Part shown: positions 8,714 through 18,283 of the stretch, piece after piece
Layout of the letters: the number at the start of each line of letters is the position of its first letter
Position numbering within the stretch: position 1 is the first letter of the stretch
DNA from: Ornithinibacter aureus
GTDB taxonomy: Bacteria; Actinomycetota; Actinomycetes; Actinomycetales; Dermatophilaceae
Assembly (NCBI RefSeq): GCF_009858245.1
Contig: NZ_VMSB01000001.1
Coordinates: 2,485,623 to 2,549,622 of the forward strand
DNA: 64,000 bases
Reading direction: 5' to 3'
Position numbers and translations under genes: made by a program
Notes under the pieces: generated by a model
Told to the model about the DNA's origin: nothing
Database searches by the model: none
The model's input: the letters and a program-made list of their open reading frames with translations, nothing else

Positions 8714-9496
8714 TCAGGCGGCGCTGAGGAAGAACGACACGGCGAACCCGAGCACGGTGACGATGCCGACGAGCCGGCCAGCGTGCTCGACGGCCTCAGG
8801 AACCATGGTGTCGGCGACCATCGTGAGGATCGCCCCGGCGGCGAAGGTCTGGATGAATCCCATGGTCGCGTGCGGCGCGTCGCCGAGCAGGGCGTAGCCG
8901 AGCACCGCCGAGATCGTCGATGCCGCGGTCACCCCGGCCCACAGGGCGAGGATCCAGGTGGTGGACCGGCCCGAGGCGCGCAGCCCCGTCGACGCGGACA
9001 TCGACTCGGGGATGTTGGAGAGGAAGACCGCGACGACCATGGCCGTGCTCACCCCGGCCCCACCGAGCAGGCTGATGCCGATGGCCGCGGACTCCGGGAT
9101 GCCGTCGAGCAGGGCTCCCAGCACCAAAGCGGCTCCCCCCGTGGTCGCCGTCGCGGCACCGGCCGTGGCTGCCGCAGGGGTGTCCAGGCCGCGCGGGTGT
9201 GGCATCCCGCCGTGCACGGGGCTCTTGCGGCGGTGGCCGCCCCCGCGGTCGATGAGCCAGTCACCCGCGAAGAAGGTGGCCGAGCCGGCGATGAGTCCAG
9301 CTGCCGCGGCCGGGCCACCTGCCGCCTCGTAAGCCTCCATGGTGAGCTCGAAGGCGGCGGCACTGATGAGCACCCCGGCACCGAAGCCCATGACGAGCCC
9401 GATCGTGCGGTGCGTGACGTTGAGGACGAGCCCGAGCAGCGCGCCGATGATGAGCGAGGCACCACCGACGAGACCCCAGAACGCAGCCTCGAACAC
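8714..9496 (-). CDS. ZIP-family divalent metal transporter
   Basis: This is a membrane protein of about 260 residues with some eight helices. ZIP metal-site helices are seen as LDGIPESAAIG and SNIPESMSAS. A His-rich loop (RGGGHRRKSPVHGG) lies between helices 3 and 4, as usual for ZIP proteins. It would move Zn2+ or another divalent ion into the cytoplasm. A start at GTG 9505 adds three residues, but TAGCGT overlaps that codon and sits 7 nt before GTG 9496, so 9496 is preferred as a leaderless start. Confidence 0.88.
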   Translation of the reverse strand: MFEAAFWGLVGGASLIIGALLGLVLNVTHRTIGLVMGFGAGVLISAAAFELTMEAYEAAGGPAAAAGLIAGSATFFAGDWLIDRGGGHRRKSPVHGGMPHPRGLDTPAAATAGAATATTGGAALVLGALLDGIPESAAIGISLLGGAGVSTAMVVAVFLSNIPESMSASTGLRASGRSTTWILALWAGVTAASTISAVLGYALLGDAPHATMGFIQTFAAGAILTMVADTMVPEAVEHAGRLVGIVTVLGFAVSFFLSAA

Positions 9497-9660
9497 GTCC
9501 GTCACGCTACTGCGCCCGGCCTCGCAGCGGCCTCGGAGTGGCCCGGATCATCCCAGCGGGTCGTGACCTGGCGCTGCCTGCCCAGCACCCGGTGCGACAC
9601 GCGATATCGCTCTATCCCGATGTATGCCGTCAACACTAGAGAGCCGTATACCCTCCGATC

Positions 9661-10884
9661 GTGGACCCGATCAGGAACCCGTACGCCCCCGGTGCAGGTC
9701 AGCGACCGCCCGAGCTCGCCGGTCGTGACGAGCAGCTCGACGCGTTCGACATCGTGCTCGAACGGGTGGCCCGCGGGCGGCCCGAGCGCTCGATCGTGCT
9801 CACCGGGCTGCGGGGCGTCGGCAAGACCGTGCTGCTCAACGCCCTGCGCTCGGCCGCGGTGCGCGCAGGCTGGGGCACCGGCAAGCTCGAGGCGCGGCCC
9901 GACCAGTCGCTGCGCCGGCCGCTCGCCTCGGCCGTGCACCAGGCCGTGCGCGAGCTCGGCCCGGCCGGTGGGGCGGGGGACCACGCACTCGGGGTGGTCA
10001 AGGCGTTTTCCCAGCGCGAGCCCGCCAGCGGGGGCACCACCCGTGGGGGCGCCACCCGCGGGGCCGCGAAGCTGCGTGACCGCTGGAACCCGGGCATCAC
10101 CGTGCCCGCGGTCACCGGGCGGGCCGACTCCGGCGACATCGAGATCGACCTCGTCGAGCTGCTGAGCGACCTCGGTGGCATGGCCTCCGACACCGGCCGC
10201 GGCATCGCGATCTTCATCGACGAGATGCAGGACCTCATGCCCGACGACGTCTCCGCTCTGTGTGCGGCCTGCCACGAGCTGTCGCAGTCGCGGCTGCCGG
10301 TCATCGTCGTCGGCGCCGGTCTGCCGCACCTGCCCGCCGTGTTGTCGGCGTCGAAGTCGTACTCGGAGAGGCTCTTTCGCTACTCGCGCATCGACCGCCT
10401 CGATCGGGATGCCGCGGACGCCGCCCTCACGCTCCCCGCCGAGGACGAGGGTGCGGCCTTCACCCCCGAGGCCCTCGACGCGATGTACGACGCCACCGGC
10501 GGCTACCCCTACTTCATCCAGGCCTATGGCAAGGCGGTCTGGGACCGGGCCACGGCATCCCCGATGACGGCGGCCGATGTCGCCGTGGCGGCTCCCGAGG
10601 CCGAGGCCGAGCTGGCCGTCGGGTTCTTCGGCTCGCGCTTCGAGCGGGCGACGCCGGGGGAGCGCGAGTACCTGCGCGCGATGGCTGATGTCGCGGTCGA
10701 ACTTGGCGACGATTCGGATGCCGTGCCCACGGCCGACGTCGCGGCGCACCTCGGGCGCAAACCGCAGTCGTTGTCGCCGGCGCGTGACGCATTGCTGAAG
10801 AAGGGGCTGATCTACTCGGGGGAGCGCGGGCGGATCGCGTTCACCGTGCCCCACTTCGGGCGCTACCTGCGTGAGAACGCCTGA
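9661..10884 (+). CDS. AAA ATPase with C-terminal winged helix
   Basis: The protein has 407 residues. Walker A is GLRGVGKT (about residues 49-56), Walker B is IAIFIDEMQDL, and GGYPYFIQAYG marks a sensor region. The C-terminal 90 residues look like a winged helix (TADVAAHLGRKPQSLSPARDALLKKGLIY). This is the ORC/Cdc6-like or ATPase_2 type seen in many actinobacteria, with no assigned role. A Gly/Thr-rich insert at about residues 115-140 is low complexity. It stands alone. TACCCT (9649-9654) precedes GTG 9661 by 6 nt. Confidence 0.85.
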   Translation: MDPIRNPYAPGAGQRPPELAGRDEQLDAFDIVLERVARGRPERSIVLTGLRGVGKTVLLNALRSAAVRAGWGTGKLEARPDQSLRRPLASAVHQAVRELGPAGGAGDHALGVVKAFSQREPASGGTTRGGATRGAAKLRDRWNPGITVPAVTGRADSGDIEIDLVELLSDLGGMASDTGRGIAIFIDEMQDLMPDDVSALCAACHELSQSRLPVIVVGAGLPHLPAVLSASKSYSERLFRYSRIDRLDRDAADAALTLPAEDEGAAFTPEALDAMYDATGGYPYFIQAYGKAVWDRATASPMTAADVAVAAPEAEAELAVGFFGSRFERATPGEREYLRAMADVAVELGDDSDAVPTADVAAHLGRKPQSLSPARDALLKKGLIYSGERGRIAFTVPHFGRYLRENA

Positions 10885-10920
10885 CCACGCGGTCCGCCCG
10901 GGAAGCACCGGCATCCGGGT

Positions 10921-11292
10921 TCAGACGGTGAGGTCCGACTTCACCGTCTTCATGACGAACCGCGACTCGAGCCGCCCGAGGTTCGGCAGCGCCATGAGCT
11001 CCTCGGTCATGAACCTCTCGTAGGTCTCGAGGTCGGCCACGGCGACGAGGGCCTGGTAGTCGGGGCGCCCTAACATGCGCCGGCACTGCACGACCTCGTC
11101 GTACGAGGCCAGGGCCTGCTCGAACTCCTGGAGCAACCCCTTGCCCTGTCCGGCCAGCTCGAAGTCGACGTTCACGACGAACTGCCGCCCCACCGCCGCG
11201 GGGTCGATGCGTGCTGAGTACCCGAGGATGACGCCGCGCTCCTCGAGGCGCCGCACCCGCCGCAGGCACGGCGACGGGCTGAGCCCCACCCG
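10921..11292 (-). pseudogene. Lrp/AsnC regulator lacking its N-terminus
   Basis: From RVGLSPSPCLRRVRRLEERGVI to the stop this is a standard Lrp/AsnC protein, covering the recognition helix of the HTH and the C-terminal RAM/ligand domain. Before RVGLSPSP the frame stays open to GTG 11403 but reads as nonsense (EEPDTREDHRDPGDQ). That stretch is the antisense of a LysE exporter tail. The first HTH helices and native start are therefore gone, removed by the deletion whose junction is near 11290. DNA binding is unlikely to survive. Confidence 0.75.
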
Positions 11293-11424
11293 GTGCAGCG
11301 CACCCTGGCCCAGCGGCCGCACCTGCAACGCGGCGTCGCCCTGGTCGCCGGGGTCGCGATGATCCTCGCGGGTGTCGGGCTCCTCGGTGAGCAACTCGTG
11401 CACACACTGACCGCCGTTGCCTGA
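11293..11424 (+). pseudogene. C-terminal remnant of a LysE/RhtB exporter
   Basis: The plus strand reads 43 residues, TLAQRPHLQRGVALVAGVAM, then a hydrophobic helix and a stop at 11422-11424. This is the usual last segment of LysE/RhtB amino-acid exporters. Such exporters are commonly divergent from an Lrp-type regulator, which is what remains on the other strand immediately to the left. The rest of the exporter is absent. Confidence 0.65.
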
Positions 11425-11429
11425 CGCCC

Positions 11430-11999
11430 TCAGCGGCCCCGGGACGGGCGGGTCGGGAGGGTGTAGCCGACGCCGTCCAGCCCCGGGTCGACCGCGATGC
11501 CCATGTGCTTGAGCAGCATCGGCATGACGTCGACCGAGCGCACCGGCGCCTGCAGGTCGGTGCGTGACAGGTCGGCCCCGGCGAAGACGATCGGGATCTG
11601 CTGGCTGCGACGCTGGATCCCGCCGTGGTCACCGGCCACCGAGTACGTCGTGTCGTCGACCAGGGTGGCGATGACCTCGGGCCCGTAGGCCGCGGCCTCG
11701 GTGTCGACGAGCTCCTGCGCGTGCTGGACGAACCATGCCTTCTCCCCGGGGTTGGTCATCCGGTCGTACCGCACGGGGGAGACCCGGGTGTAGCGGTCGC
11801 CGGCACGGGTCCACACGGCCGAGACACCCGGCATCCCCGCCATGATGGATGCCGCCTCGCTCACCTTCGCGGGGGAGGTGTCCTTCAGCCAGGCCGCAGC
11901 ATCGAGTCGCTGTAGCTCAGGCCCACGTTGTCGGTGTCGGTGAGGGGCTTGAGCGCGTCCTGCGGCTTCAGGTACGGGGCGTCGTTGCCGATTACTTGG
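11430..11999 (-). pseudogene. Remnant of an alkaline-phosphatase-superfamily protein
   Basis: Only the C-terminal part is left. VIGNDAPYLKPQDALKPL is readable at about 11900-11996 in one frame, then the frame shifts near 11907 to DAAAWLKDTSP and continues to the stop at 11430. The later part includes TYSVAGDHGGIQ and VRSVDVMPMLLKHMGI, typical of type I phosphodiesterase/alkaline-phosphatase-like enzymes where DHGG helps bind metal. The N-terminal metal and nucleophile half is missing, cut at the stop of the SPFH gene. It cannot be functional as read. Confidence 0.65.
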
Positions 12000-13059
12000 C
12001 GGTAGTCCCGGTGGTGTTGTCGACGATCACGCCGCCGGCGTTCGATCCGCCCGGCCAGCACGAGAAGCCGACCGGAATCGCCTGGCCCCGGCTGACCATC
12101 TCGTTGAGCGTGTCGAGGCAGCGCGACACCAGGACGTTGGGCTGGTCGGAGACCGACTTCGCGAGGATCGAGTTCGCCGCGGCCTCGGCCGTCGCGGTCA
12201 GCTTGCGCTGCTCGGCGATGCGGGTGTTGCCGATCTCGGTCTGGTACCGGTTGATCCGGTCCTGGGTCTCCTGGTCGAAGTTGATGACCGGGATGGTCAC
12301 CGACTCGATGAGCAGCCGGTCACCCAGCTTGTCGTTCAGGCGCGCACGCACCTCGGTCGCGATCTCGTCGCGGGTCTTCTCCGAGCCGGTGACGGTGCCC
12401 AGCGGGTTGTAGTCCTGCAGCGCGGCGTTGAGGGCGGCAGCGAGCTCGGGCTCCTCGAGCGCGGTGCCGATCCGCTCGAAGGTCTGGTGGTCCCGGAACA
12501 GTCGGTCGGCCGCCTCGGGCCGGATCCGCCAGCGCACGTTGTTCTGCACGTACGCGATCGACTGGTTCCCCAGCCGGATCTCGGTGCGCCGGTCCCCGAG
12601 GTTGTCGTCGATCTGGACCGTGCCGTCCATGAGGGTGACGGTCGTCCAGGGCAACTTGGGGTGGATGCCGTTGTTCATCGGGCTGCCGGGGGTCCCGAAC
12701 GTGACGGGGATGCCGACCTGCTGCACGGGGACGACAGTGAACGACATCGCGGCCGTGTAGGCCACGGTCACCACGGCGAACCCCACCGCGGCGAACCCGG
12801 CCAAGCGGTGCAGGACACGGCGCCCGTCCACGTCCACGCTCGGTCGGCCACGCGATCGGGACCGCCGCTCGTCGTCGGCACCCTCGTCGCCCTCGGATGC
12901 CGGGTCCTCGCCGTCCGCTTGCTCGTCGGCGCCCTCGTCGGATGCCGCTGCACCCGAACCCGTTTCGTTCGCACCCGCCTCTGGTCGGGTGGCGAACCAG
13001 GTCGCCAGGGATGCGCCCGTCAGGGCAAGGAGCAGCACGATCATCACGAGGATTCCCAC
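11992..13059 (-). CDS. SPFH/Band 7 membrane protein
   Basis: The protein has about 355 residues. A first membrane helix (GILVMIVLLLALTG) is followed by an acidic, Ser-rich linker (about residues 25-70), a second helix (about 85-105), and an SPFH/prohibitin domain starting VVPVQQVGIPVTFG and running into a helical, Ala/Glu-rich region (RIAEQRKLTATAEAAAN). Band 7 proteins form oligomers that organise membranes or regulate membrane proteases; the partner here is unknown. GTG 13059 is preferred over GTG 13086 because it sits at the first helix and TAGGGT lies 8 nt upstream. Its 3' end meets the phosphatase remnant. Confidence 0.8.
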   Translation of the reverse strand: MGILVMIVLLLALTGASLATWFATRPEAGANETGSGAAASDEGADEQADGEDPASEGDEGADDERRSRSRGRPSVDVDGRRVLHRLAGFAAVGFAVVTVAYTAAMSFTVVPVQQVGIPVTFGTPGSPMNNGIHPKLPWTTVTLMDGTVQIDDNLGDRRTEIRLGNQSIAYVQNNVRWRIRPEAADRLFRDHQTFERIGTALEEPELAAALNAALQDYNPLGTVTGSEKTRDEIATEVRARLNDKLGDRLLIESVTIPVINFDQETQDRINRYQTEIGNTRIAEQRKLTATAEAAANSILAKSVSDQPNVLVSRCLDTLNEMVSRGQAIPVGFSCWPGGSNAGGVIVDNTTGTTAK

Positions 13060-13147
13060 GCTTTCGGACCCTACACAGGCGCGCACCCGGTCGCGAGAGG
13101 ACGACGACGGCGCTGCGACTCAGGTGCCGGCCACGCCCGGGCGCGGC

Positions 13148-14800
<1,653 letters not shown>

Positions 14801-14860
14801 CCCGCGATCGTACGGTCAGCTGCGCTCCGGCCGCCCACCCCTCCCTCTGTCCGCCCTCCA

Positions 14861-14939
14861 CCCCGACTTCGTGCGACTTTGGTGCGGTTTTCGCCCTGAT
14901 TCGGGCCAGAAACCGCACGGAAGTCGCACGAAGTCGGGG
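14861..14939. repeat. Interspersed palindromic element, copy 2 (79 bp)
   Basis: The arms CCCCGACTTCGTGCGACTTT (from 14861) and the complementary right arm (to 14939) form a stem of about 29 bp with a few mismatches. The loop contains TTCGCCCTGATTC. It follows the M43 protease stop at 14948 on the minus strand and precedes the ABC-F start region. Confidence 0.85.
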
Positions 14940-14947
14940 AGGGTGGG

Positions 14948-17140
14948 TCAGTGGCAGGTGTCGCAGTCGGAGCCGCTGCTGTTGCTCGCACCCCTGCTGT
15001 TGACCCTCGCGCCGTGGGTGGTGCCGCGGATGCCGCCGCCACCTCCGAGGACACGCCCCACCAGACTGCCCAGGCGGTTCGCAGACCGCGGGCGGATCCA
15101 GCCGATGCCGTCGTGGCGCACCTTGGGCTGGTCGAGGACGATCCCGCGCCGGTCAGCCCGCAGCTTGACGACGAAGCGCTGCCCACCGACGGGCTCACCT
15201 CGGTCGGCCTCCATCTGCCACACGTCGAGCGCGACGATCCCGGCGCCGAGACGCTCCTTGCGAGTCGGCACGAACCGCAGCCCGAGGGCGCCCAGCTGGC
15301 CCGGCTCGAGGGCGATCGGGCCGAGCGACGCCTTGCGCCCGACGATGCGGAAGCGGCCGTCGCCGATCTCCTCCAGCCCCTGGGACTCACCGCCGCTGGC
15401 CTTCCACAGCTCGCGCAGCTCGTCGGTCGGCTCGAGCCAGACCTCACCCCAGTCGAGCATCGACCGCTCGCGCCGCGGGGCCCGGAACACCACGTGCACC
15501 TTCGTGGCCTCGCGCCCGTAGTTGGCGACGATGGCGGCACTGACACGCCCGTCGGTGTCCTCGTCGACGACGGTGATGTTCTTCCAGACGATGTTGTTGT
15601 TCTGCTGCACGTTCGCGTAGAGGTTGCCCGTCTCGGGTGAGCTCATCCCGAAGTCCGGGGCCGGACCGGTCTCGATGCGGGCCAGCAGGCAGAAGTGCCC
15701 GCGGTCGGCACCGAACGAGGCGTAGTCGGCCGGGTCCGGCGGGGACCACGGGAACGCGAGGATCTCGTCGTCACCCGCGGAGACCGACACGGCCGCCGAC
15801 CCGATCTCGTCGCCCATCAGCGCCGGCGACGTGACGCTGCCGTCCCACGGCGCCGGCCAGGCCAGACCCGTCGAGGCCTTGGCCCAGTAGAGACGGACCG
15901 TGCCCGACGACGAGCCGGAGCACCCGCGGTTGCGCACCCGCACGTAGACCGACGTGGTGCCCGAGCCGTGCTCGGGGTTCTGGTGGTCCTGGTTCGCGAT
16001 GCCGTTGTTGTCGTTGCGCACCCAGATGTCGTCGCTCACCCACATCGGCTGTCCCGACGGGTTCGGCTCGGCGCCGTCGTCGTCGGAGGTGTCCTTGGCC
16101 CACAGGTCGTTGACGGCACCGCTGCTCGGCACCAGCCCGTCAGAGGCGAGCAGCCCGGTGCGGGCCGTGTGCAGCGTGGCGTCCATGCGCGCGCTCTGCC
16201 CCGCGGTGAACATGAACATGCCGGCGTCGTCGGTGTAGTCCATGTAGTTCATGAACATGTCCCCGTCCGGGCCGTTGCTGCACGACACCTGCGGGAACGT
16301 CGGCGTGCCGTAGTGCTCGTCGGCCTGGTTCGGGGTGTCGTCGACGTTGTCGGTGCCGCTGCACAGGCTGCCGTCGTCGCCCCAGATGTGGTTGAGGTTC
16401 AGGTAGTGCCCCACCTCGTGGACCATCGTGCGGCCGAGGTCGTAGGGCGCGCTGAGGGTGCCCGTCGAGCCGAACGCCCGGTAGTGGCAGCGCACCCCCT
16501 GGTTCGGCATGCCGGGGAAGCTGCCCTTGCCGAGCAGCCCGTCGGTGTAGTTGCACACCCAGACGTTGAGGTACTTCGTGACGTCCCACGGGTCGTGGCC
16601 CCCTCCGGCGGCGGACAGCATCCCCGTCTGGTTGCGGGTCCACCCGGTGACCGAGGTCTCGGTGCGGGTGATGCCGGTCGTGACCGCGCACCCCGGGCCG
16701 CGCACGGCGAGGGCGAACTCGATCCTGGCGTCGGCGGCGACCCCGGCGAACGCGGAGGGGACGCTCCCGGCATCCGCGTTCAGCCGCCGGAAGTCGGCGT
16801 TGAGCACGTCGATCTGCGAGTGGATCTGGGCGTCACTGATGTTCTCGGCGGCGGTGTGCCAGATGACGTGCACGACGACGGGGATGCGGATGATGCCGGT
16901 GCGCGACCCCTCCTCACCGAAGGCGTCGATCCACTGCTGGACGTCCTTCTCGATCTGGTCGCGGCGCCAGCGGTACTCGGGGTCCAGCCGCACGAGCTGG
17001 CGGTGCTCCTCCATGGTCCCGCAGCGGTTGCCCCGCCGGCCCTTGACGGGGCCCTGCGGGTCGAGGTCGGTGGGGACCCTCGGGAAGCGGGGGTCGAGGG
17101 GGATGCGCGGGTTGTGGCGGATGGGATCGGTGAAGGACAT
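14948..17140 (-). CDS. M43-like zinc metalloprotease
   Basis: The protein has 730 residues. The metzincin zinc site HEVGHYLNLNH lies at residues 241-251 and the Met-turn NYMDY follows, as in pappalysin/M43 enzymes. The segment at about residues 360-490 reads as a beta-sandwich (ITVVDEDTDGRVSAAIV lies later) and the last 200 residues as another beta-rich domain. There is no Sec or Tat signal; the N-terminus is MSFTDPIRHNPR, so export, if any, is non-classical. The C-terminus is Gly/Ser-rich and ends CDTCH. AGGAG lies 5-6 bases before the ATG. Confidence 0.85.
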   Translation of the reverse strand: MSFTDPIRHNPRIPLDPRFPRVPTDLDPQGPVKGRRGNRCGTMEEHRQLVRLDPEYRWRRDQIEKDVQQWIDAFGEEGSRTGIIRIPVVVHVIWHTAAENISDAQIHSQIDVLNADFRRLNADAGSVPSAFAGVAADARIEFALAVRGPGCAVTTGITRTETSVTGWTRNQTGMLSAAGGGHDPWDVTKYLNVWVCNYTDGLLGKGSFPGMPNQGVRCHYRAFGSTGTLSAPYDLGRTMVHEVGHYLNLNHIWGDDGSLCSGTDNVDDTPNQADEHYGTPTFPQVSCSNGPDGDMFMNYMDYTDDAGMFMFTAGQSARMDATLHTARTGLLASDGLVPSSGAVNDLWAKDTSDDDGAEPNPSGQPMWVSDDIWVRNDNNGIANQDHQNPEHGSGTTSVYVRVRNRGCSGSSSGTVRLYWAKASTGLAWPAPWDGSVTSPALMGDEIGSAAVSVSAGDDEILAFPWSPPDPADYASFGADRGHFCLLARIETGPAPDFGMSSPETGNLYANVQQNNNIVWKNITVVDEDTDGRVSAAIVANYGREATKVHVVFRAPRRERSMLDWGEVWLEPTDELRELWKASGGESQGLEEIGDGRFRIVGRKASLGPIALEPGQLGALGLRFVPTRKERLGAGIVALDVWQMEADRGEPVGGQRFVVKLRADRRGIVLDQPKVRHDGIGWIRPRSANRLGSLVGRVLGGGGGIRGTTHGARVNSRGASNSSGSDCDTCH

Positions 17141-17221
17141 GGTGTGCTCCTGAGTGGGTGGTCGTTCGTGGTCTTTCGTGGCCGTTCACCCCAGAGGAGC
17201 GCCGCGTCGCCCACCCTGATA

Positions 17222-17278
17222 CGCGACTGATTGCACTCCAGCCACCCGAATCAGGTGGCTGGAGTGCAAGAAGTCGCG
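17222..17278. repeat. Long hairpin repeat sharing 26 bp with 5047-5072
   Basis: A 25-bp stem with two mismatches: CGCGACTGATTGCACTCCAG starts the left arm at 17222 and the right arm ends at 17278. The loop is CGAATCA. It lies in a divergent intergenic region, where neither flanking gene ends. Confidence 0.85.
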
Positions 17279-17350
17279 AGGATGCCGGGGGGCAGCGGGG
17301 GTGCCCACGATGCGGTCGCCGTGGGACGGCATCCCTCAATCACGAATAAC

Positions 17351-17387
17351 ATGGGATAACCGTTCTGCAAACGAGGAGTTATCCCAT
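17351..17387 (+). promoter_or_regulatory. Inverted repeat spanning the peroxiredoxin ribosome site and start
   Basis: ATGGGATAAC (17351-17360) and its exact complement GTTATCCCAT (17378-17387) enclose the ribosome site GAGGAG, and the right arm includes the A and T of the ATG at 17386. It could be a protein operator or an mRNA hairpin that hides the start. Confidence 0.6.
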
Positions 17388-18015
17388 GAGCATCCGTCTC
17401 GGCGACATCGCCCCTGACTTCACCGCCGACACGACGCAGGGGGTGCTGTCCTTCCACGACTGGAAGGAGGGCACCTGGGCCGTGCTGTTCAGCCACCCGG
17501 CGGACTTCACCCCGGTCTGCACCACCGAGCTCGGCCGCACCGCTGCCCTGTCCGGTGAGTTCGCCGCCCGCAACGCCAAGCCGATCGCGGTGTCCGTCGA
17601 CTCCGTCGAGGACCACCTGCGCTGGGCCCCGGACATCGCCGAGGTCGCCGGGGTCGACGTCGACTTCCCGATCATCGCCGACGAGGACCGCTCCGTCTCG
17701 CAGGCCTACGACATGATCCACCCGGGCGAGGGTGACACCTCGACCGTGCGCTCGGTCTTCCTCATCGACCCGAGCAACACGGTGCGCCTGACGATCACCT
17801 ACCCGAAGTCGGTGGGTCGCAACTTCACCGAGATCCTGCGTGCGCTCGACGCCCTCCAGGCCACCGACCGGGCGCCGATCTCCACCCCGGCCGAGTGGGT
17901 TCCCGGCGACCGCGTCATCGTGGCGCCGACCATCGCCACCGACGACGCGCGTGAGCGCTTCGCCAACGTCGACGAGGTCAAGCCCTACCTGCGCTTCGCC
18001 GACGCCCCGGCCTGA
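17386..18015 (+). CDS. 1-Cys peroxiredoxin (Prx6 type)
   Basis: The protein has 209 residues. The peroxidatic motif is HPADFTPVCTTE, with Cys at about residue 45, and the C-terminal extension (STPAEWVPGDRVIVAPTI) is of the Prx6 class. No second conserved Cys is seen, so it is probably a 1-Cys enzyme that reduces peroxides using an outside thiol. It stands alone: a hairpin repeat lies upstream and a strong terminator (18037-18075) downstream. The ribosome site GAGGAG lies inside the inverted repeat 17351-17387, so expression may be controlled there. Confidence 0.93.
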   Translation: MSIRLGDIAPDFTADTTQGVLSFHDWKEGTWAVLFSHPADFTPVCTTELGRTAALSGEFAARNAKPIAVSVDSVEDHLRWAPDIAEVAGVDVDFPIIADEDRSVSQAYDMIHPGEGDTSTVRSVFLIDPSNTVRLTITYPKSVGRNFTEILRALDALQATDRAPISTPAEWVPGDRVIVAPTIATDDARERFANVDEVKPYLRFADAPA

Positions 18016-18036
18016 CGCCCCGGCCAGGCGCCGCAC

Positions 18037-18075
18037 CTGGTCCGCCCGACGCCCTCAGTGGGTCGGGCGGACCAG
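18037..18075 (+). terminator. Terminator hairpin of the peroxiredoxin gene
   Basis: A perfect 14-bp stem, CTGGTCCGCCCGAC at 18037-18050 and its complement at 18062-18075, with an 11-base loop, begins 22 bases after the stop. The rest of the gap to 18283 shows nothing further except TACGCT at 18272-18277. Confidence 0.75.
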
Positions 18076-18283
18076 TGCTGCGTAGTCGGGACGACGACAT
18101 GTGTCGAGGTGCCCCACTGTGGCGCATCGACACCTCCGACGGGGCTTTCACCGTGCCCCAGCACTCGCCAGCACGCGCCCAGGCAACCCGGCCGTCCACA
18201 CGGTCCCCCCCCTTGCGGTGCCGCGGACGCCGGGCTGAGTGCAAGGGTCGGCCCGGCGACGGTCGCGGCCCTACGCTGGCACG

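Noticed and set aside
18080-18283. Possible small gene or structured RNA after the peroxiredoxin terminator
   Set aside because: No conserved frame, and the apparent arms TGTCGAGGTG and CGACACCTC do not pair in order.
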